Positions 9,171 through 19,758 of a stretch of DNA of 64,000 nt are shown here, in pieces (positions within the stretch are counted from its first letter, which is position 1; each line of letters opens with the position of its first letter). The notes beneath the pieces are model-generated. The model saw only the letters and a list, made by a program, of their open reading frames with translations. It was not told where the DNA came from and searched no databases. Position numbers and translations under genes: made by a program. Source of the DNA: an uncultured Halieaceae bacterium (GTDB taxonomy: Bacteria > Pseudomonadota > Gammaproteobacteria > Pseudomonadales > Halieaceae); NCBI GenBank assembly GCA_913057135.1, contig CAJXNM010000012.1, positions 1 through 64,000 of the forward strand, written 5' to 3'.

Positions 9171-9594
9171 TCGCCGAGCCTTTGGTGCCTGGGCTTTGGG
9201 TTGCAATCGTCAGTTGTGCCAGACCCAGCTGAGAGGCCACATCCAGCGCCATGACCACATGCCGGTGTGCCGCTGCGCCATCGGCGGCGACGGTCAAGGG
9301 AATATCCCTACGCTCACCGGCGGCTGCCCGCAGAGCTTTGCGCAGGGCCTGGGGTTCGGCCGCAACCTGCGCACCGTTGAGTTGAAAGACACCCGCCGCA
9401 TCAATGGTTAACTCGAGACGCAAACTATTGCTCGGTGCCGGCTCACCCTCCGCCTCAGGTAGGTCCACCGCCAACTGGGTTTGGGTGGTGAAACTGGTCG
9501 AGACCATGAAGAAAATGAGCAGCAAAAACACCACGTCAATGAGCGGTGTTAAGTTGATGCTCAACTCATCCCGTCGTTGCCGCCGAAATTTCAA
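9163..9594 (-). CDS. exbD: ExbD/TolR family biopolymer transport protein
   Basis: ExbD works with ExbB as a proton-driven motor in the inner membrane that energises an outer-membrane or envelope process, classically through TonB. The 143-aa product has a short cytoplasmic N-terminus and one membrane helix holding the essential Asp (LTPLIDVVFLLLIFFMVSTSF). The periplasmic domain is of normal size. Its ATG overlaps the exbB stop by 4 bp. No tonB is present here, so the partner is unknown. The pair's place before msbA and lpxK raises the possibility of a role near LPS export, but this is inference. Confidence 0.93.
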   Translation of the reverse strand: MKFRRQRRDELSINLTPLIDVVFLLLIFFMVSTSFTTQTQLAVDLPEAEGEPAPSNSLRLELTIDAAGVFQLNGAQVAAEPQALRKALRAAAGERRDIPLTVAADGAAAHRHVVMALDVASQLGLAQLTIATQSPGTKGSANE

Positions 9595-10217
9595 ACGTCA
9601 TATTCCGTTTTTTGTTTACCACTGTGTAGCGCATCGACCAATTTGATGGTCTCTTGCTCGAGACCCACCACGATCGTGTCAATCTTGCCCGTGAAGTAGC
9701 GGTGCATAACCAGCGCGGGGATGGCTACCGCCAGACCGGTGGCGGTGGTAATGAGTGCTTCTGAAATTCCCCCCGCCAGCGCATTGGCATTTCCGGTGCC
9801 CTGGACGGTAATTTCGGTGAATACACGAATCATACCCACCACCGTACCGAGGAGGCCCAGCAGTGGTGCCACTGCGGCCACTGTGCCCAAGGTATTGAGG
9901 TATTTCTCGAGGTCGTGCACGACGTGGCTGGCAGCCTCCTGAATACTCTCTTTCATCACTTCCCGGCCCTGGCGACGATTGGCGAGCCCCGCCGCCAAAA
10001 TGGCTCCCAGGGGCGATCCCTGACGCAGCTGTTTCATTCGCTGGGCATCGAGTTCACCGGCTTTTAGCTGTTTCCAGACCGATGCGAGTAAATGCGGCGG
10101 CGCAATACGCGTTTGATTGAGGGCAATCCAACGCTCAATCGAGATAGCAAGCGCCAATACGGAACACAACACGATGAGGGGCATCACCCAGCCCCCGGCG
10201 GCGAGTAGTTCAATCAC
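9591..10217 (-). CDS. exbB: ExbB/TolQ/MotA family proton channel protein
   Basis: Partner of ExbD in an inner-membrane proton-driven motor. The 208-aa product has three membrane segments: GGWVMPLIVLCSVLALAISI at the N-terminus, then the family block LNTLGTVAAVAPLLGLLGTVVGMI, then ALITTATGLAVAIPALVMHRYF. These are the conserved MotA/ExbB pore helices. It starts 56 bp after the comEC stop, and exbD follows with a 4-bp overlap. Length and motifs are ordinary for ExbB. TolQ is excluded by the absence of neighbouring tol genes. Confidence 0.93.
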   Translation of the reverse strand: MIELLAAGGWVMPLIVLCSVLALAISIERWIALNQTRIAPPHLLASVWKQLKAGELDAQRMKQLRQGSPLGAILAAGLANRRQGREVMKESIQEAASHVVHDLEKYLNTLGTVAAVAPLLGLLGTVVGMIRVFTEITVQGTGNANALAGGISEALITTATGLAVAIPALVMHRYFTGKIDTIVVGLEQETIKLVDALHSGKQKTEYDV

Positions 10218-10273
10218 ACCAAGCTCCTTTTTGAGGCGCCCAGTATACCGTCACGGTTGGCGCACCCCAATCA

Positions 10274-12598
10274 TTACAACTGCAACCAAAAAGGCAACCA
10301 AGGTCCACGCGCCCTGTTAAGTGCAATGGCTCCGGTGTCGAATATGGACAGGGTCACAGTACCCGACTGGGCACTGTTCTCCACGTGCGCACCCAGGGCG
10401 GCAAAGCGTTTAAGCACCTCGGGGTCCGGATGCCCGAAACGGCTGGCTCTTGCGGCCGATACCAAGACATAGCGAGGCTGAACCCATTTCAGTAGCGTCC
10501 AGGTACTTGAGGTGTCACTGCCGTGATGAGCGGCGACCAGAATATCGGCGTTTAGCTGCTCTCGCCAAAAGCGGACCATGGCCAGCTCTCGGGTGCGTGT
10601 CACATCGCCGGTTAGCAGCAAGGTCACACCGCGATGACGAATGCGAATAACACAACTGGCGGTATTGCTACTTACCCCTTGGCCCCCATAACCGTCGCCA
10701 TTGAGAACGGTGATGACAGTGCCATCGGGCCAGCGCTCCTGCAACCCCGTCCGGCACGGCTGTCCACCATAGCCCCAATGACGATGAATAGGGGTTTTGT
10801 CTCGAAGAGCACCCAGACCACCACTGTGATCGTTGTCGCTATGGCTGACAACGAGTAAATCTACCCCAGCGATACCCCGTGCCCCAAAATACGGTAAAAC
10901 AATCTTGTCGACCTGACTGAAACCACCGTCGACACCTGCCCCCGTATCAAAGAGCAAGGTTCGCTCCCCAGACTGCCAGACCAACGCCAATCCCTGCCCC
11001 ACATCGAGCATCACCAAGCGCCCGCTGATCTTCGTCTCTTGAGGGCTGCTTCGAGCCAACATCAAGGCCGCAGCTATGACTGCCAACCCCTTGAGGCTCA
11101 CTATGCCCCGCCATTCGTCAATGTAAACTCGGTAGACCAGCCACGACATCGCCAGAACCGCCATAGCCACGCCCAGGGTTTTAGCCAGGGACCAGTGGCC
11201 ACCTTGTAGCGCGACGCCGCGACTTAATTGGTAGAGATAATCAAGAGCGCCCAGCCACAACGTGATGACATCGGCCGCCACCCCCCACACCAAGACAGCG
11301 GTGCTGCCGCTTACCCCTATAAGTACCGCCCCGATTAATAACAAAGGCACAACGACGAGGGTCAGGGGGGGCACCAGCAGCAAATTAGCGACGACGCCCA
11401 TAACGCTAGCTGTGCCATACCAAAATAGCGACAACGGTAGCGTTCCCAGTGCCACTACCCCTTGCAGTAACACGAGCTGTCCGATAGCCCCCAGATGATC
11501 TCGAGGCCAGGACCATTGTGTATAGCCAAGCAGAATGGCGGTGGCACCGACACTCAGCCAAAACCCCGACGATAACCAAGCCATTGGGTCGAGTATCAAC
11601 ACCAGTAATACCGCCGCCAAAAGGACACGTAGGGGCTCAGAACGCCAACCCAGTAATCGTGGTAAACCGGCAACGATCAACATAAACAGCGCACGCTGAG
11701 TCGGCAATGAAAACCCCGCAAGAGCGGCGTACATGGCGGCGGCACCCAGTGGTAGCAGCAATGTGAGCTGCTCCGCGGCCGGCAATGGCCACGGCAGCAC
11801 ACCTTGGCAACGACGAATAAGCCACCAACCCATGAGGAAAACCAGGCCCACGTGTAGACCGCTGATAACCATTACATGGGACAATCCCAGAGAGCGCACC
11901 CGCTGCCAGTCGTCAGTACCGACGGCACCTCCCCGCCCTATCAGGAGGGCATTTAAGACATTGCGGCTGCGGGGCGAGGTATCAATAGCCGCCAATGACC
12001 GTGACAAATACTGCCGTGCCACAGCCAACGGCGATCTCGCCGCTTCAACCCGTATCACCTGTTTCACGGTACCTCGGGCAGAGACCCCTTGGCTGGCATT
12101 ACGCGCCTGATCGGGAATACTACCTGGGCTCAGCTGAGTCGGTGGCGGCCTTAGCTGAACCGCCAGCGTCACCCGTTGCCCCAGCGATAACAGTGGATTT
12201 AGCTGCCAATAGCTAAGCCGAATGCGCTCAATGACAGCGCAGTGAGGGGGTTCGAGGTGATGAACCCGTAACTCGAAACGTTGACCCTGTGTGTCTCGGT
12301 CAAATTGTTGCTCCTCGGGGAAGTCGCTAATGACACCCGTGACAATGGCGTCACCACGCCAGCAGCTCTCAGGTAACTGCTGTGCCATCCAACTATCGCC
12401 CCTGTGAATCGACAACAGCATGCCGACAAACACTATTCCCAGGGTCGAGAGCGTCTTTGGCCGCGGCCGAAAACATCCCATCGCCCAGGCTATAAAACCA
12501 AGGATGGCCGCTGACAGCGCCACACTAGAGGCTGCCATCGATATCGGTAGCAGACTGGGTAAGCACAGTCCCAGTAATAAAGTCACAGGACGCGACAT
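10274..12598 (-). CDS. comEC: ComEC/Rec2 family DNA uptake channel
   Basis: ComEC forms the inner-membrane channel for single-stranded DNA during natural transformation. The product has an N-terminal hydrophobic domain with an OB-like segment and a multi-spanning competence domain (from LSHVMVISGLHVGLVF). It ends in a metallo-beta-lactamase domain with VVSHSDNDHSGGLGAL and a later HHGSDTSS. The track ORF starts at 12766, but its first 56 residues are not hydrophobic and look non-coding. The ATG at 12598 (MSRPVTLLLGLCLPS) gives 774 aa, close to E. coli ComEC. No strong ribosome site is visible, so the start is uncertain. It is first in the minus-strand envelope operon. Confidence 0.93.
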   Translation of the reverse strand: MSRPVTLLLGLCLPSLLPISMAASSVALSAAILGFIAWAMGCFRPRPKTLSTLGIVFVGMLLSIHRGDSWMAQQLPESCWRGDAIVTGVISDFPEEQQFDRDTQGQRFELRVHHLEPPHCAVIERIRLSYWQLNPLLSLGQRVTLAVQLRPPPTQLSPGSIPDQARNASQGVSARGTVKQVIRVEAARSPLAVARQYLSRSLAAIDTSPRSRNVLNALLIGRGGAVGTDDWQRVRSLGLSHVMVISGLHVGLVFLMGWWLIRRCQGVLPWPLPAAEQLTLLLPLGAAAMYAALAGFSLPTQRALFMLIVAGLPRLLGWRSEPLRVLLAAVLLVLILDPMAWLSSGFWLSVGATAILLGYTQWSWPRDHLGAIGQLVLLQGVVALGTLPLSLFWYGTASVMGVVANLLLVPPLTLVVVPLLLIGAVLIGVSGSTAVLVWGVAADVITLWLGALDYLYQLSRGVALQGGHWSLAKTLGVAMAVLAMSWLVYRVYIDEWRGIVSLKGLAVIAAALMLARSSPQETKISGRLVMLDVGQGLALVWQSGERTLLFDTGAGVDGGFSQVDKIVLPYFGARGIAGVDLLVVSHSDNDHSGGLGALRDKTPIHRHWGYGGQPCRTGLQERWPDGTVITVLNGDGYGGQGVSSNTASCVIRIRHRGVTLLLTGDVTRTRELAMVRFWREQLNADILVAAHHGSDTSSTWTLLKWVQPRYVLVSAARASRFGHPDPEVLKRFAALGAHVENSAQSGTVTLSIFDTGAIALNRARGPWLPFWLQL

Positions 12599-12831
12599 CG
12601 GTGAAGCTAGCTGGACCGCCCTTTCATCGGCATAATATGAGGCCTTGTTAAGACTGACTCGGATTACAGCGAGCATTCGCCCATTGGGGAACATCAGCGG
12701 GTGATAGCGATGGCAAACGACTGTTGAACGCCATCGAGGCACCCACGGCCATTTGGGTGTCTGCAAGCCAAGAGTAGCGACCCATCTGTGGCCGCTTACT
12801 ATCCGTGGCAGTACTCGGATCTTCAGTAAAC

Positions 12832-13359
12832 ATGCCCAAAAAACTGTTTCGCAGACTAGCCCTGTCCCCCGAAAAACTTCGGGAAATACGGTCTTTGCGA
12901 CCTCTGGGCGATTGGATCTACGAACCGAATCTCTGGCACATCAATCGAGCGTCAACCGCCAATGCCTTTGCTATCGGTCTTTTCTGCGCCATGGTGCCGG
13001 CGCCCGGGCAGATGTTCGTGGCCGCTTTTTTTGCCGTCAGACTCCGGGCCAACCTGCCTTTAAGCGTGAGCCTGATTTTTGTCACCAACCCACTGACCAT
13101 GCCCGTCATCTATTTTGCCGCCTATAAGTTGGGCGCTCTGCTATTGGGCACGGAGGTGCGCGACGTCGAATTTGCCGTCAGCTGGAGTTGGCTCAGCGGC
13201 AGTTTGGGACATATCTGGGAACCGTTTTTACTCGGCTGCCTGGTCATGGGTGTCGTGGCGTCTGGGCTGGGCTGGTTTTTCGTCAACCAATTGTGGCGCT
13301 GGCGAGTGGCACGGGATTGGCGTAAACGGCAGCGCCGGCGCATCCGCTTGCGAAAATAA
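12832..13359 (+). CDS. DUF2062 family membrane protein
   Basis: The 175-aa product has the DUF2062 pattern: a basic N-terminus, then WHINRASTANAFAIGLFCAMVPAPGQM, a central hydrophobic pair containing VTNPLTMPVIYFAAYKLG, a late helix and a very basic C-terminus (RKRQRRRIRLRK). Function is not established for the family. It is a small inner-membrane protein. The ATG at 12832 is preferred over the track's 12805 because the family begins at about MPKKLFRR. It is divergent from comEC and converges on lolE, as a single-gene unit. Confidence 0.85.
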   Translation: MPKKLFRRLALSPEKLREIRSLRPLGDWIYEPNLWHINRASTANAFAIGLFCAMVPAPGQMFVAAFFAVRLRANLPLSVSLIFVTNPLTMPVIYFAAYKLGALLLGTEVRDVEFAVSWSWLSGSLGHIWEPFLLGCLVMGVVASGLGWFFVNQLWRWRVARDWRKRQRRRIRLRK

Positions 13360-13380
13360 TAGCCCGAGTCAATTAAGCCT

Positions 13381-14607
13381 CTAGCGGCTCGCCGCCGCCA
13401 TAATCTGGGCCACAGGCACTTTCGCTGCGCGCTGGGCAGGTATCAAGGCAGCCAGTAAACACAGGCCCACCGACACTATCCATAGAACCACGCCATCGCG
13501 GACACGGATATCAACCGGCAGGAACGATAGCGGATAAATATCGGTATTCAGTAGTTGCAAACCCAACAGCCACTCCAGCGTCCCCGCCAAGGTCGGTGCC
13601 GCCAGCGCAAGCCCATAACCCATGAGTAGTCCGACGGTTGCACCTAAAATACCAATAGCTGCCCCATGCAGTAGAAATATCCACACAATATCCCGGGGTG
13701 TGGCACCCAAGGTTCTCAGCATGGCAATACCCATGCGTCGATCATTCACCACTAGCACCAGGGACGACACCACATTAAAGGCAGCGACTGCGATAATCGA
13801 TAACAGCAACAGGGTTACCAGGTCCCGTGACAGCTGAATAGCTGCATAGAGATTTCCCTGGGTAGCCGTCCAATCGGTGACATAGAAGTGACCGGGCAAG
13901 ATACGACCGATGGCCTGGCGCATAGCCGACGCCAGAAACAGATCGTTCAGCTGCAACCCTATGCCTGTGGCCGTAGCTGTGGCGCCGGTCATCTCGGCTA
14001 CGGCAATAAAGTCGGCGAGCACCAGGCCCTCATCGAATTCGGTGCCAGAAACCAATGTTGCGACCACCCGCAAGGTCACCGGTCGCGCTCGAGCCTGGGG
14101 TTCACGTGGTGCGGCGGGTAAAATTAGACGGAGGTTATCCCCGGGTGCCACGCCCAAGCGTTGCGCTAGCGCACGACCCAGCACCACGCCCCTATCGGAT
14201 ACAGGGGCAACTTGATCGCGAAAAAGCGGCTGCCAGCGCCCGAGAGTGTCAGGACTTACACCCAAGACCTGGGCCGGAAACACACGATTACCCTGCACCG
14301 CCAGCCCATCACGCTCGTAAAACAACTCGGCAAAGCGCACCTCGGGGAGCGCCAGCACCGTATCTCGCTGGTTCTGCCACTGCTCGAGCTCAGTGTAGCC
14401 GCGAATACTAACGTGGGGCACCATTGCCAGGATCCGCTCGCGCATTTCGCGCTCGAAGCCATTCATGACCGACAGCACAGCCAGCAGTACGGCAACCGCC
14501 AGTATCAGTCCCAACATCGACAGCTTTGACAAGAACCCCGACAAGCCGCGACCTGAGCCCGCGGTTTGACGTAGGGCAAATTGCCAGCGCGCCGACCAGG
14601 GCATCAT
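13381..14607 (-). CDS. lolE: lipoprotein-releasing ABC transporter permease LolE
   Basis: LolE and LolC form the membrane part of LolCDE, which extracts outer-membrane lipoproteins from the inner membrane and passes them to LolA. The 408-aa product has one N-terminal helix ([27 protein letters not shown]), a large periplasmic domain and three C-terminal helices of the FtsX type. Its ATG overlaps lolD by 4 bp. It is the second permease gene of the set and so is called LolE. The LolC/LolE assignment rests on gene order. Confidence 0.92.
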   Translation of the reverse strand: MMPWSARWQFALRQTAGSGRGLSGFLSKLSMLGLILAVAVLLAVLSVMNGFEREMRERILAMVPHVSIRGYTELEQWQNQRDTVLALPEVRFAELFYERDGLAVQGNRVFPAQVLGVSPDTLGRWQPLFRDQVAPVSDRGVVLGRALAQRLGVAPGDNLRLILPAAPREPQARARPVTLRVVATLVSGTEFDEGLVLADFIAVAEMTGATATATGIGLQLNDLFLASAMRQAIGRILPGHFYVTDWTATQGNLYAAIQLSRDLVTLLLLSIIAVAAFNVVSSLVLVVNDRRMGIAMLRTLGATPRDIVWIFLLHGAAIGILGATVGLLMGYGLALAAPTLAGTLEWLLGLQLLNTDIYPLSFLPVDIRVRDGVVLWIVSVGLCLLAALIPAQRAAKVPVAQIMAAASR

Positions 14608-15284
14608 TGCAGCGGCACCAAGTATCCGTCGCGTAATTCCAACTGCCGATCCATCCGTCGTGCAATACCGGGATCATGGGTCACCACAATAAACCCGGTA
14701 TCGTCCCGCTCAAGCTCGGCCATTAAATCGAGCACTCGCTCAGCGGCCTGTGGATCTAAATTCCCGGTGGGCTCATCCATTAGGACACATGAGGGGCGAT
14801 TGATCAGCGCCCGAGCGATAGCTACACGCTGGCGTTCACCCCCGGAAAGCATGGCCGGGAGGTGTGACAATCGATCTCCCAAGCCAACACTGGTAAGCAA
14901 CTCGGTTGCACGCTGAAACGCCGATTCGCGGGGCATCCCTCCAATACGGGCCGGCATCGCCACCGCCTCGAGGGCGCTAAATTCGGGTAGTAAATGATGA
15001 AACTGAAACACAAAACCCAACGATCGATTACGCCATGCACACCGGTCCTGTTCAGAGAGTGCGCTTAAGTTCTGCCCAGACACCCACACAGAGCCAGCGC
15101 TAGGTTCATCGAGCCCGCCCAAAACATTCAACAGGGTCGATTTTCCCGAGCCGGATTGACCGACAATGGCAATGCGCTCACCCGCAGCCAAACTCAATTC
15201 CAGCCGATTGAGCACATCAATCCGTCGGTCACCATCGACAAAAGATTTGCTCAACTGGCGGCAAGCTAGTACCGGATCAGCCAT
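14604..15284 (-). CDS. lolD: lipoprotein-releasing ABC transporter ATPase LolD
   Basis: Cytoplasmic ATPase of LolCDE, 226 aa. It has Walker [12 protein letters not shown] near residue 39, the signature [15 protein letters not shown] and Walker [12 protein letters not shown], in the arrangement of MacB/LolD-type ATPases. It overlaps lolC by 8 bp and lolE by 4 bp, so the three are produced together. Length is normal and nothing is unusual. Confidence 0.96.
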   Translation of the reverse strand: MADPVLACRQLSKSFVDGDRRIDVLNRLELSLAAGERIAIVGQSGSGKSTLLNVLGGLDEPSAGSVWVSGQNLSALSEQDRCAWRNRSLGFVFQFHHLLPEFSALEAVAMPARIGGMPRESAFQRATELLTSVGLGDRLSHLPAMLSGGERQRVAIARALINRPSCVLMDEPTGNLDPQAAERVLDLMAELERDDTGFIVVTHDPGIARRMDRQLELRDGYLVPLQ

Positions 15285-16545
15285 CGTTCAAAGCCTCCAC
15301 AGGCTGTATCTGGGCGGCGCGCCAGGCCGGATAAAGCGTGGCTAACACGCTCAAGATCAGGGCAGCCACAACCGTCAGAGCAACGTCTTGCCAGACTAGC
15401 TCAGAGGGTAGCCGTCCTATGTAATAAACCCGTGGATCAAACAGTGACACACCCAGTAGTTGCTCGATAAAGGCGGCCAGGCTGCTAATTTGAGTGGCCA
15501 GGGTGATGCCGAGCAAGGCACCCAGACCAATACCCAACCCCCCCAGCAATAAACCGTGTCCAAGAAACACCAACATAATAGCGCTGGCGGGCAGACCGAG
15601 TACTCGAAGCAAGGCGATATCGCGCTGTTTGTCGGTTACTGACATCGTTAGTGTCGACACAATATTAAAAGCAGCCACCGCAATGACCGCCAACAAAAGG
15701 ATAGCGACGGTCACCTTCTCCATTGCCACCGCCGCCACCAGCGACCCACGACCTTCTCGCCAGTCGGTGACCCTGTAAACGGGCATCAGTTGCGTCTTGA
15801 GTGTCTCAGAGGATCTGTCGAGTCGCTCAGGGTCACTGAGCTCGACCTGAAGGTAATCGACCCCGGTACGGGCGAATAGTCGCGTTGCCGTATCAAGGCT
15901 AACCCACACTTGCTGTGCATCAAGATCCGCGCCTACTTCGAATAAGGCCACCACTGTGAGCGTAGCCGATCGCGGAAAAACCCCGAGGGGCGTGACGCTC
16001 AGCGTGGGCAGTGTTACCTGTAGCTTGTCGCCCACACCAACGCCCAACAGCCGCGACAGGGTACTGCCAATAGCCACTGAAAAACGCTGGCTTTCTAGCT
16101 CAGCAACGTCACCCGATACGATTTGTTGATGCAAGTCACTCACCGAGCGCTGAGCCGACAGGTCAATACCGGTAACCCGAGCAGGCCGCTGTCGGCCCCA
16201 CGCCTCCAGTAATACCGTATCGCTAATGGCCGGAGCCACACCAATGATGGCGGTATCGCTAGCTTGAATATCCGCCGCTAACGCGCGCCAGTCGGTTATT
16301 TGGCCGCGGGTATCATGGACTTCTAAGTGAGGTACTAGGGCTAGCAGCCGTCCGTAAAGCTCGCCGGCAAAGCCGTTCATGATCGACATGACCGTTATCA
16401 GACTGGTCACGCCCAGTACCATGCCAAGCATGGAGGCGCGCGCTACCAAGCGACTGAAGCCAGCACGGCGACCACGAAGACTGTAGCGAACCACAATATC
16501 GAACAGTAACGACAGCCTAGGCATGCGACCTAGTCTCTGGGTCAT
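15277..16545 (-). CDS. lolC: lipoprotein-releasing ABC transporter permease LolC
   Basis: First permease of the LolCDE lipoprotein exporter. The product has an N-terminal helix ([27 protein letters not shown]), a periplasmic domain and an FtsX-type three-helix C-terminus ([29 protein letters not shown]). The track start at 16548 is TTG. The ATG at 16545 is used here, giving 422 aa and a one-base TGATG overlap with the nqrM stop. That overlap ties the Lol genes translationally to the end of the nqr run. Confidence 0.92.
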   Translation of the reverse strand: MTQRLGRMPRLSLLFDIVVRYSLRGRRAGFSRLVARASMLGMVLGVTSLITVMSIMNGFAGELYGRLLALVPHLEVHDTRGQITDWRALAADIQASDTAIIGVAPAISDTVLLEAWGRQRPARVTGIDLSAQRSVSDLHQQIVSGDVAELESQRFSVAIGSTLSRLLGVGVGDKLQVTLPTLSVTPLGVFPRSATLTVVALFEVGADLDAQQVWVSLDTATRLFARTGVDYLQVELSDPERLDRSSETLKTQLMPVYRVTDWREGRGSLVAAVAMEKVTVAILLLAVIAVAAFNIVSTLTMSVTDKQRDIALLRVLGLPASAIMLVFLGHGLLLGGLGIGLGALLGITLATQISSLAAFIEQLLGVSLFDPRVYYIGRLPSELVWQDVALTVVAALILSVLATLYPAWRAAQIQPVEALNDG

Positions 16546-16769
16546 CAAGCGCGGGGATCGAAGGTACCCACACCTGGGTTATTGGGGGTCGTTGAACTCT
16601 GGGACTCACAGCGATTCGGATCGTCACCGCAGATTTCGCATTTTTGCTCGATGCCAAGCCGCCCTATACCGCCGCAAGAGCCAGCGATAGGTGCGCGGCC
16701 GGCCATCACACCAATGGCCATGGCCGCCATAATGACGCCAAAGGCGAGAAACGTTACAAGAAAAATCAC
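16545..16769 (-). CDS. nqrM: Na+-NQR maturation protein NqrM
   Basis: NqrM (DUF539) is a small membrane-anchored protein needed to deliver iron to the Cys-ligated Fe site between NqrD and NqrE. The 74-aa product has one N-terminal helix (FLVTFLAFGVIMAAMAIGVM) and then the conserved block GSCGGIGRLG. Further cysteines follow in EQKCEICGDDPNRC. It lies 58 bp after apbE, in the same strand order as the nqr operon, and its stop is fused to the lolC start. Confidence 0.93.
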   Translation of the reverse strand: MIFLVTFLAFGVIMAAMAIGVMAGRAPIAGSCGGIGRLGIEQKCEICGDDPNRCESQSSTTPNNPGVGTFDPRA

Positions 16770-16827
16770 GCTATTACCCTGGGGATCTCGCGATCCCTGT
16801 TACCTACACACGCCACCGCTGCGGCAA

Positions 16828-17886
16828 TTATTGGACCATTGGCGCCTTGGAAAGGAACGGGGCAAAACCACTGCTCCAACGCTCAACCAGCTCATCCCCT
16901 ACTCGGCTCACAACATACACCGCCAGACCCCGTTCTTCAGCCACGGCCAACGCGTCTTCCGTGCCCATAATACACAAGGCTGTGGCCCATGCATCGGCAA
17001 TACCGGTAGAAGGATGCACGACGGTCGCAGCCACTAAATCATGCTCGATGGGGTAGCCCGTTCGAGGATCCACCAAATGGGAGTAACGTTTCCCCTCCCG
17101 CTCGAAATAATTACGATAGTCACCCGAGGTTGCCACTCCAATATCCGTCAACGAAATGGCCGCCTGCACACCCCCACCTACCTGGGGACGTTCAATCGCG
17201 ATGCGCCAGGCGTCACCTCTTGGGCTCTGCCCGCGCAGCTGCATTTCGCCACCGACTTCTAACATAAAGTGCTCAATACCAAGCTCATCGAGAGCATCGG
17301 CACCCAGGTCAACGCCGTAGCCCTTAGCGATGGATGAAAAATCAAGTGATGCGCCGTCAACCAATTTAGTCAGGGTGCGTGTGCGGGGCTGCCAATCGAA
17401 GTGCTCGAAGCCGACTTCGCTCATCGCCTGCTGCAGCGCCTCAGGTGTGGGAAAGGTGGTGGGTCCGTTGGGACCAAATCCCCACAGTGCCAGTAGCGGT
17501 GCTACTGTGACGTCGTACGCGCCATCGCTCCATGCGGTAATGCGCCTTGCCTCATTGAACACATAGGTAAAGTCCCAATCCACCTCCATCGGCTCACCCG
17601 CCGATAACTGATTAAAACGGCTAATCGTGGCACTGGGATCATAGGTGTTCATGCTGGCATTCACCGTATCAAAGGCTGCCAGTAGGGCTGCTCGTACCTC
17701 TCCCGGCGTTGGACCTTCATCGATGGGCATGTAAGTCAAAGACCAACCGGTGCCAAATACCGACCCCTGCAGACGAACCGGCTGGGGCGCCCGCTCACAG
17801 CCGGCCAACAACACCAAAAACAAAACGACCAGCGCTACGGCTGGTCGTCGATCGGCGATGATGCGCAGTTTAGCCACCAAAATCAT
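16828..17886 (-). CDS. apbE: FAD:protein FMN transferase ApbE
   Basis: ApbE attaches FMN to threonines in NqrB and NqrC and is required for an active Na+-NQR. The product is a lipoprotein ([10 protein letters not shown] lipobox near residue 30) facing the periplasm. It has the family sequences [47 protein letters not shown] and [12 protein letters not shown]. The ATG at 17886 gives 352 aa and overlaps nqrF by 17 bp. A GTG at 17877 is an alternative, and neither has a clear ribosome site. The track start at 17946 has no signal-like N-terminus and is rejected. Confidence 0.94.
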   Translation of the reverse strand: MILVAKLRIIADRRPAVALVVLFLVLLAGCERAPQPVRLQGSVFGTGWSLTYMPIDEGPTPGEVRAALLAAFDTVNASMNTYDPSATISRFNQLSAGEPMEVDWDFTYVFNEARRITAWSDGAYDVTVAPLLALWGFGPNGPTTFPTPEALQQAMSEVGFEHFDWQPRTRTLTKLVDGASLDFSSIAKGYGVDLGADALDELGIEHFMLEVGGEMQLRGQSPRGDAWRIAIERPQVGGGVQAAISLTDIGVATSGDYRNYFEREGKRYSHLVDPRTGYPIEHDLVAATVVHPSTGIADAWATALCIMGTEDALAVAEERGLAVYVVSRVGDELVERWSSGFAPFLSKAPMVQ

Positions 17887-19093
17887 CCAGCAAGATGTTT
17901 TCCCGCTCCACACCCAAATCGAGCAGCATCTTGATAACCGCGGCATTCATCATTGGCGGCCCGCACATGTAGTACTCGCAATCTTCGGGGGCGGGGTGAT
18001 CCTTCAAATACTGCTCGTACAGCACGTTGTGGATAAACCCGGTCAGACCATCCCAATTATCCTCGGGCTGAGGATCGGACAAGGCCACGTGCCAGTCAAA
18101 ATTGTCATTCTCCGCTGCGAGACCATCGTAATCTTCCACGTAAAACATCTCGCGCAAAGAGCGGGCACCGTACCAGAAGCTGATCTTACGCTTAGAGTTA
18201 AGACGCTTAAGTTGATCGAAAATATGGGATCGCATGGGCGCCATACCCGCGCCACCGCCAATGAATACCATCTCGGCGTCGGTGTCTTTAGCGAAGAACT
18301 CACCAAAGGGCCCGTAGACGGTCACTTTATCGCCCGGTTTCAGGCTGAACACCCAGCTCGACATCACACCCGCAGGTATACCCTCGCTGCCCGGGGGTGG
18401 CGTGGCAATTCGGATGTTGAATTTCACAACCCCTTTTTCCTCGGGGTAGTTGGCCATCGAGTAGGCGCGAATGGTGGTGTCTGCACATTGTGATTCAATG
18501 TTAAAGAACCCAAAGCGCTCCCAGTCACCCCGGTATTCTTCACCAATATCGAAGTCGCTGTACTTCACATGGTGCGGGGGACACTCCAACTGTACGTAGC
18601 CACCTGCGCGGAAATCAACGTTTTCACCCTCGGGTAACTTGAGCACCAGTTCTTTAATGAACGTGGCGACGTTATCGTTGGACTCGACGGTGCATTCCCA
18701 CTGCTTGACCCCGAACACCTCTTCGGGGATCTGAATATCCATGTCCTGCTTCACTGGCGTTTGGCAAGACAGGCGCCAGCCAGCGGTCGCTTCCCGACGG
18801 TTAAAGTGGGATTCTTCTGTCGGCAACATGGCGCCGCCACCGTCGTTGACGATGCATTTGCACTGGGCACAGGTACCACCACCACCGCAGGCGCTGGCCA
18901 AAAACAAATTAGCGTCGGCCAAGGTATTCAGTAACTTGCCACCCGCCGGTACCTCAATGGTGCGCTCACCATTAATGGTGATCTGCACGTTACCACTGCT
19001 CACAAGCCGCGATCGCGCAAAAAGAATCACCATTACCAGCGCCACCACAATGGTAGTAAACATACCGACGCCGTAAACAATCGTCATATCCAT
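17870..19093 (-). CDS. nqrF: Na+-NQR subunit F, NADH dehydrogenase subunit
   Basis: NqrF takes electrons from NADH and feeds them through FAD and a 2Fe-2S centre into the sodium pump. The 407-aa product has one N-terminal helix and a ferredoxin domain with the cluster motif [13 protein letters not shown] near residues 70-82. A ferredoxin-reductase domain follows, with RAYSMANYP for [16 protein letters not shown] for NADH and the terminal [10 protein letters not shown]. It is preceded by a 56-bp spacer from nqrE, longer than the other nqr junctions, that contains an 8-bp perfect hairpin. Confidence 0.98.
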   Translation of the reverse strand: MDMTIVYGVGMFTTIVVALVMVILFARSRLVSSGNVQITINGERTIEVPAGGKLLNTLADANLFLASACGGGGTCAQCKCIVNDGGGAMLPTEESHFNRREATAGWRLSCQTPVKQDMDIQIPEEVFGVKQWECTVESNDNVATFIKELVLKLPEGENVDFRAGGYVQLECPPHHVKYSDFDIGEEYRGDWERFGFFNIESQCADTTIRAYSMANYPEEKGVVKFNIRIATPPPGSEGIPAGVMSSWVFSLKPGDKVTVYGPFGEFFAKDTDAEMVFIGGGAGMAPMRSHIFDQLKRLNSKRKISFWYGARSLREMFYVEDYDGLAAENDNFDWHVALSDPQPEDNWDGLTGFIHNVLYEQYLKDHPAPEDCEYYMCGPPMMNAAVIKMLLDLGVERENILLDDFGG

Positions 19094-19117
19094 GATCTAT
19101 TCACCCTTAGGTCATCC

Positions 19118-19140
19118 GGGTCGCCACCTAGGGGCGACCC
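19118..19140 (-). promoter_or_regulatory. hairpin in the nqrE-nqrF spacer
   Basis: A perfect 8-bp inverted repeat (GGGTCGCC / GGCGACCC) with a 7-nt loop fills the only sizeable gap inside nqrABCDEF. It has no following T tract, so it does not look like an intrinsic terminator. It could be an mRNA stability or processing element that sets nqrF and apbE output relative to the upstream subunits. The structure is seen directly; the role is inference. Confidence 0.5.
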
Positions 19141-19149
19141 CTTCGTGAT

Positions 19150-19758
19150 TCAGATATCGATACCGCCAAACGACATAAAGCCCAGCGACATCAAACCGAC
19201 GGTGATGAACGTGATGCCCAAGCCCTGCAAACCAGCAGGTACGTCGCTGTACTTCAGTTTTTCGCGGATTCCCGCAAGGGCCACGATGGCCAGAGCCCAC
19301 CCAAAGCCCGCCCCGGCGCCAAATACGACGCTCTCACCGAAGTCATAACTGCGCTCAACCATGAACAACGAAGCACCCATAATGGCGCAGTTCACTGTGA
19401 TGAGCGGCAGGAATACCCCCAGCGCCGCGTACAGAGCAGGAACATATCGATCGAGGAACATCTCTAGAATTTGCACCAGCGCAGCAATCACACCAATGTA
19501 ACTCAACAGACCGAGGAAGCTCAGATCAACATCGGGTAATCCAGCCCAGGCAAGAGCACCGTCAGCCAACAAGTACTGATAAATCAAATTGTTAACCGGT
19601 ACAGTGATGGTGAGTACAACAATAACCGCCACGCCCAAGCCAATGGCGGCTTGGATTTTCTTTGACACCGCTAAGAAGGTGCACATACCCAAGAAGAACG
19701 ACAGTGCCATGTTCTCGATGAACACGGCCCGCACAAATAAACTCAAATAGTGTTCCAT
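19150..19758 (-). CDS. nqrE: Na+-NQR subunit E
   Basis: Integral membrane subunit, 202 aa with about six helices, related to RnfA. It begins [26 protein letters not shown], the conserved NqrE N-terminus. It also has [11 protein letters not shown], where the Cys belongs to the membrane metal site shared with NqrD. The start overlaps the nqrD stop by one base (TGATG). Length and sequence are typical. Confidence 0.98.
   Translation of the reverse strand: MEHYLSLFVRAVFIENMALSFFLGMCTFLAVSKKIQAAIGLGVAVIVVLTITVPVNNLIYQYLLADGALAWAGLPDVDLSFLGLLSYIGVIAALVQILEMFLDRYVPALYAALGVFLPLITVNCAIMGASLFMVERSYDFGESVVFGAGAGFGWALAIVALAGIREKLKYSDVPAGLQGLGITFITVGLMSLGFMSFGGIDI

Noticed and set aside
17750-18493. 247-aa plus-strand ORF
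   Set aside because: Antisense to nqrF and apbE, whose motifs are complete on the other strand.
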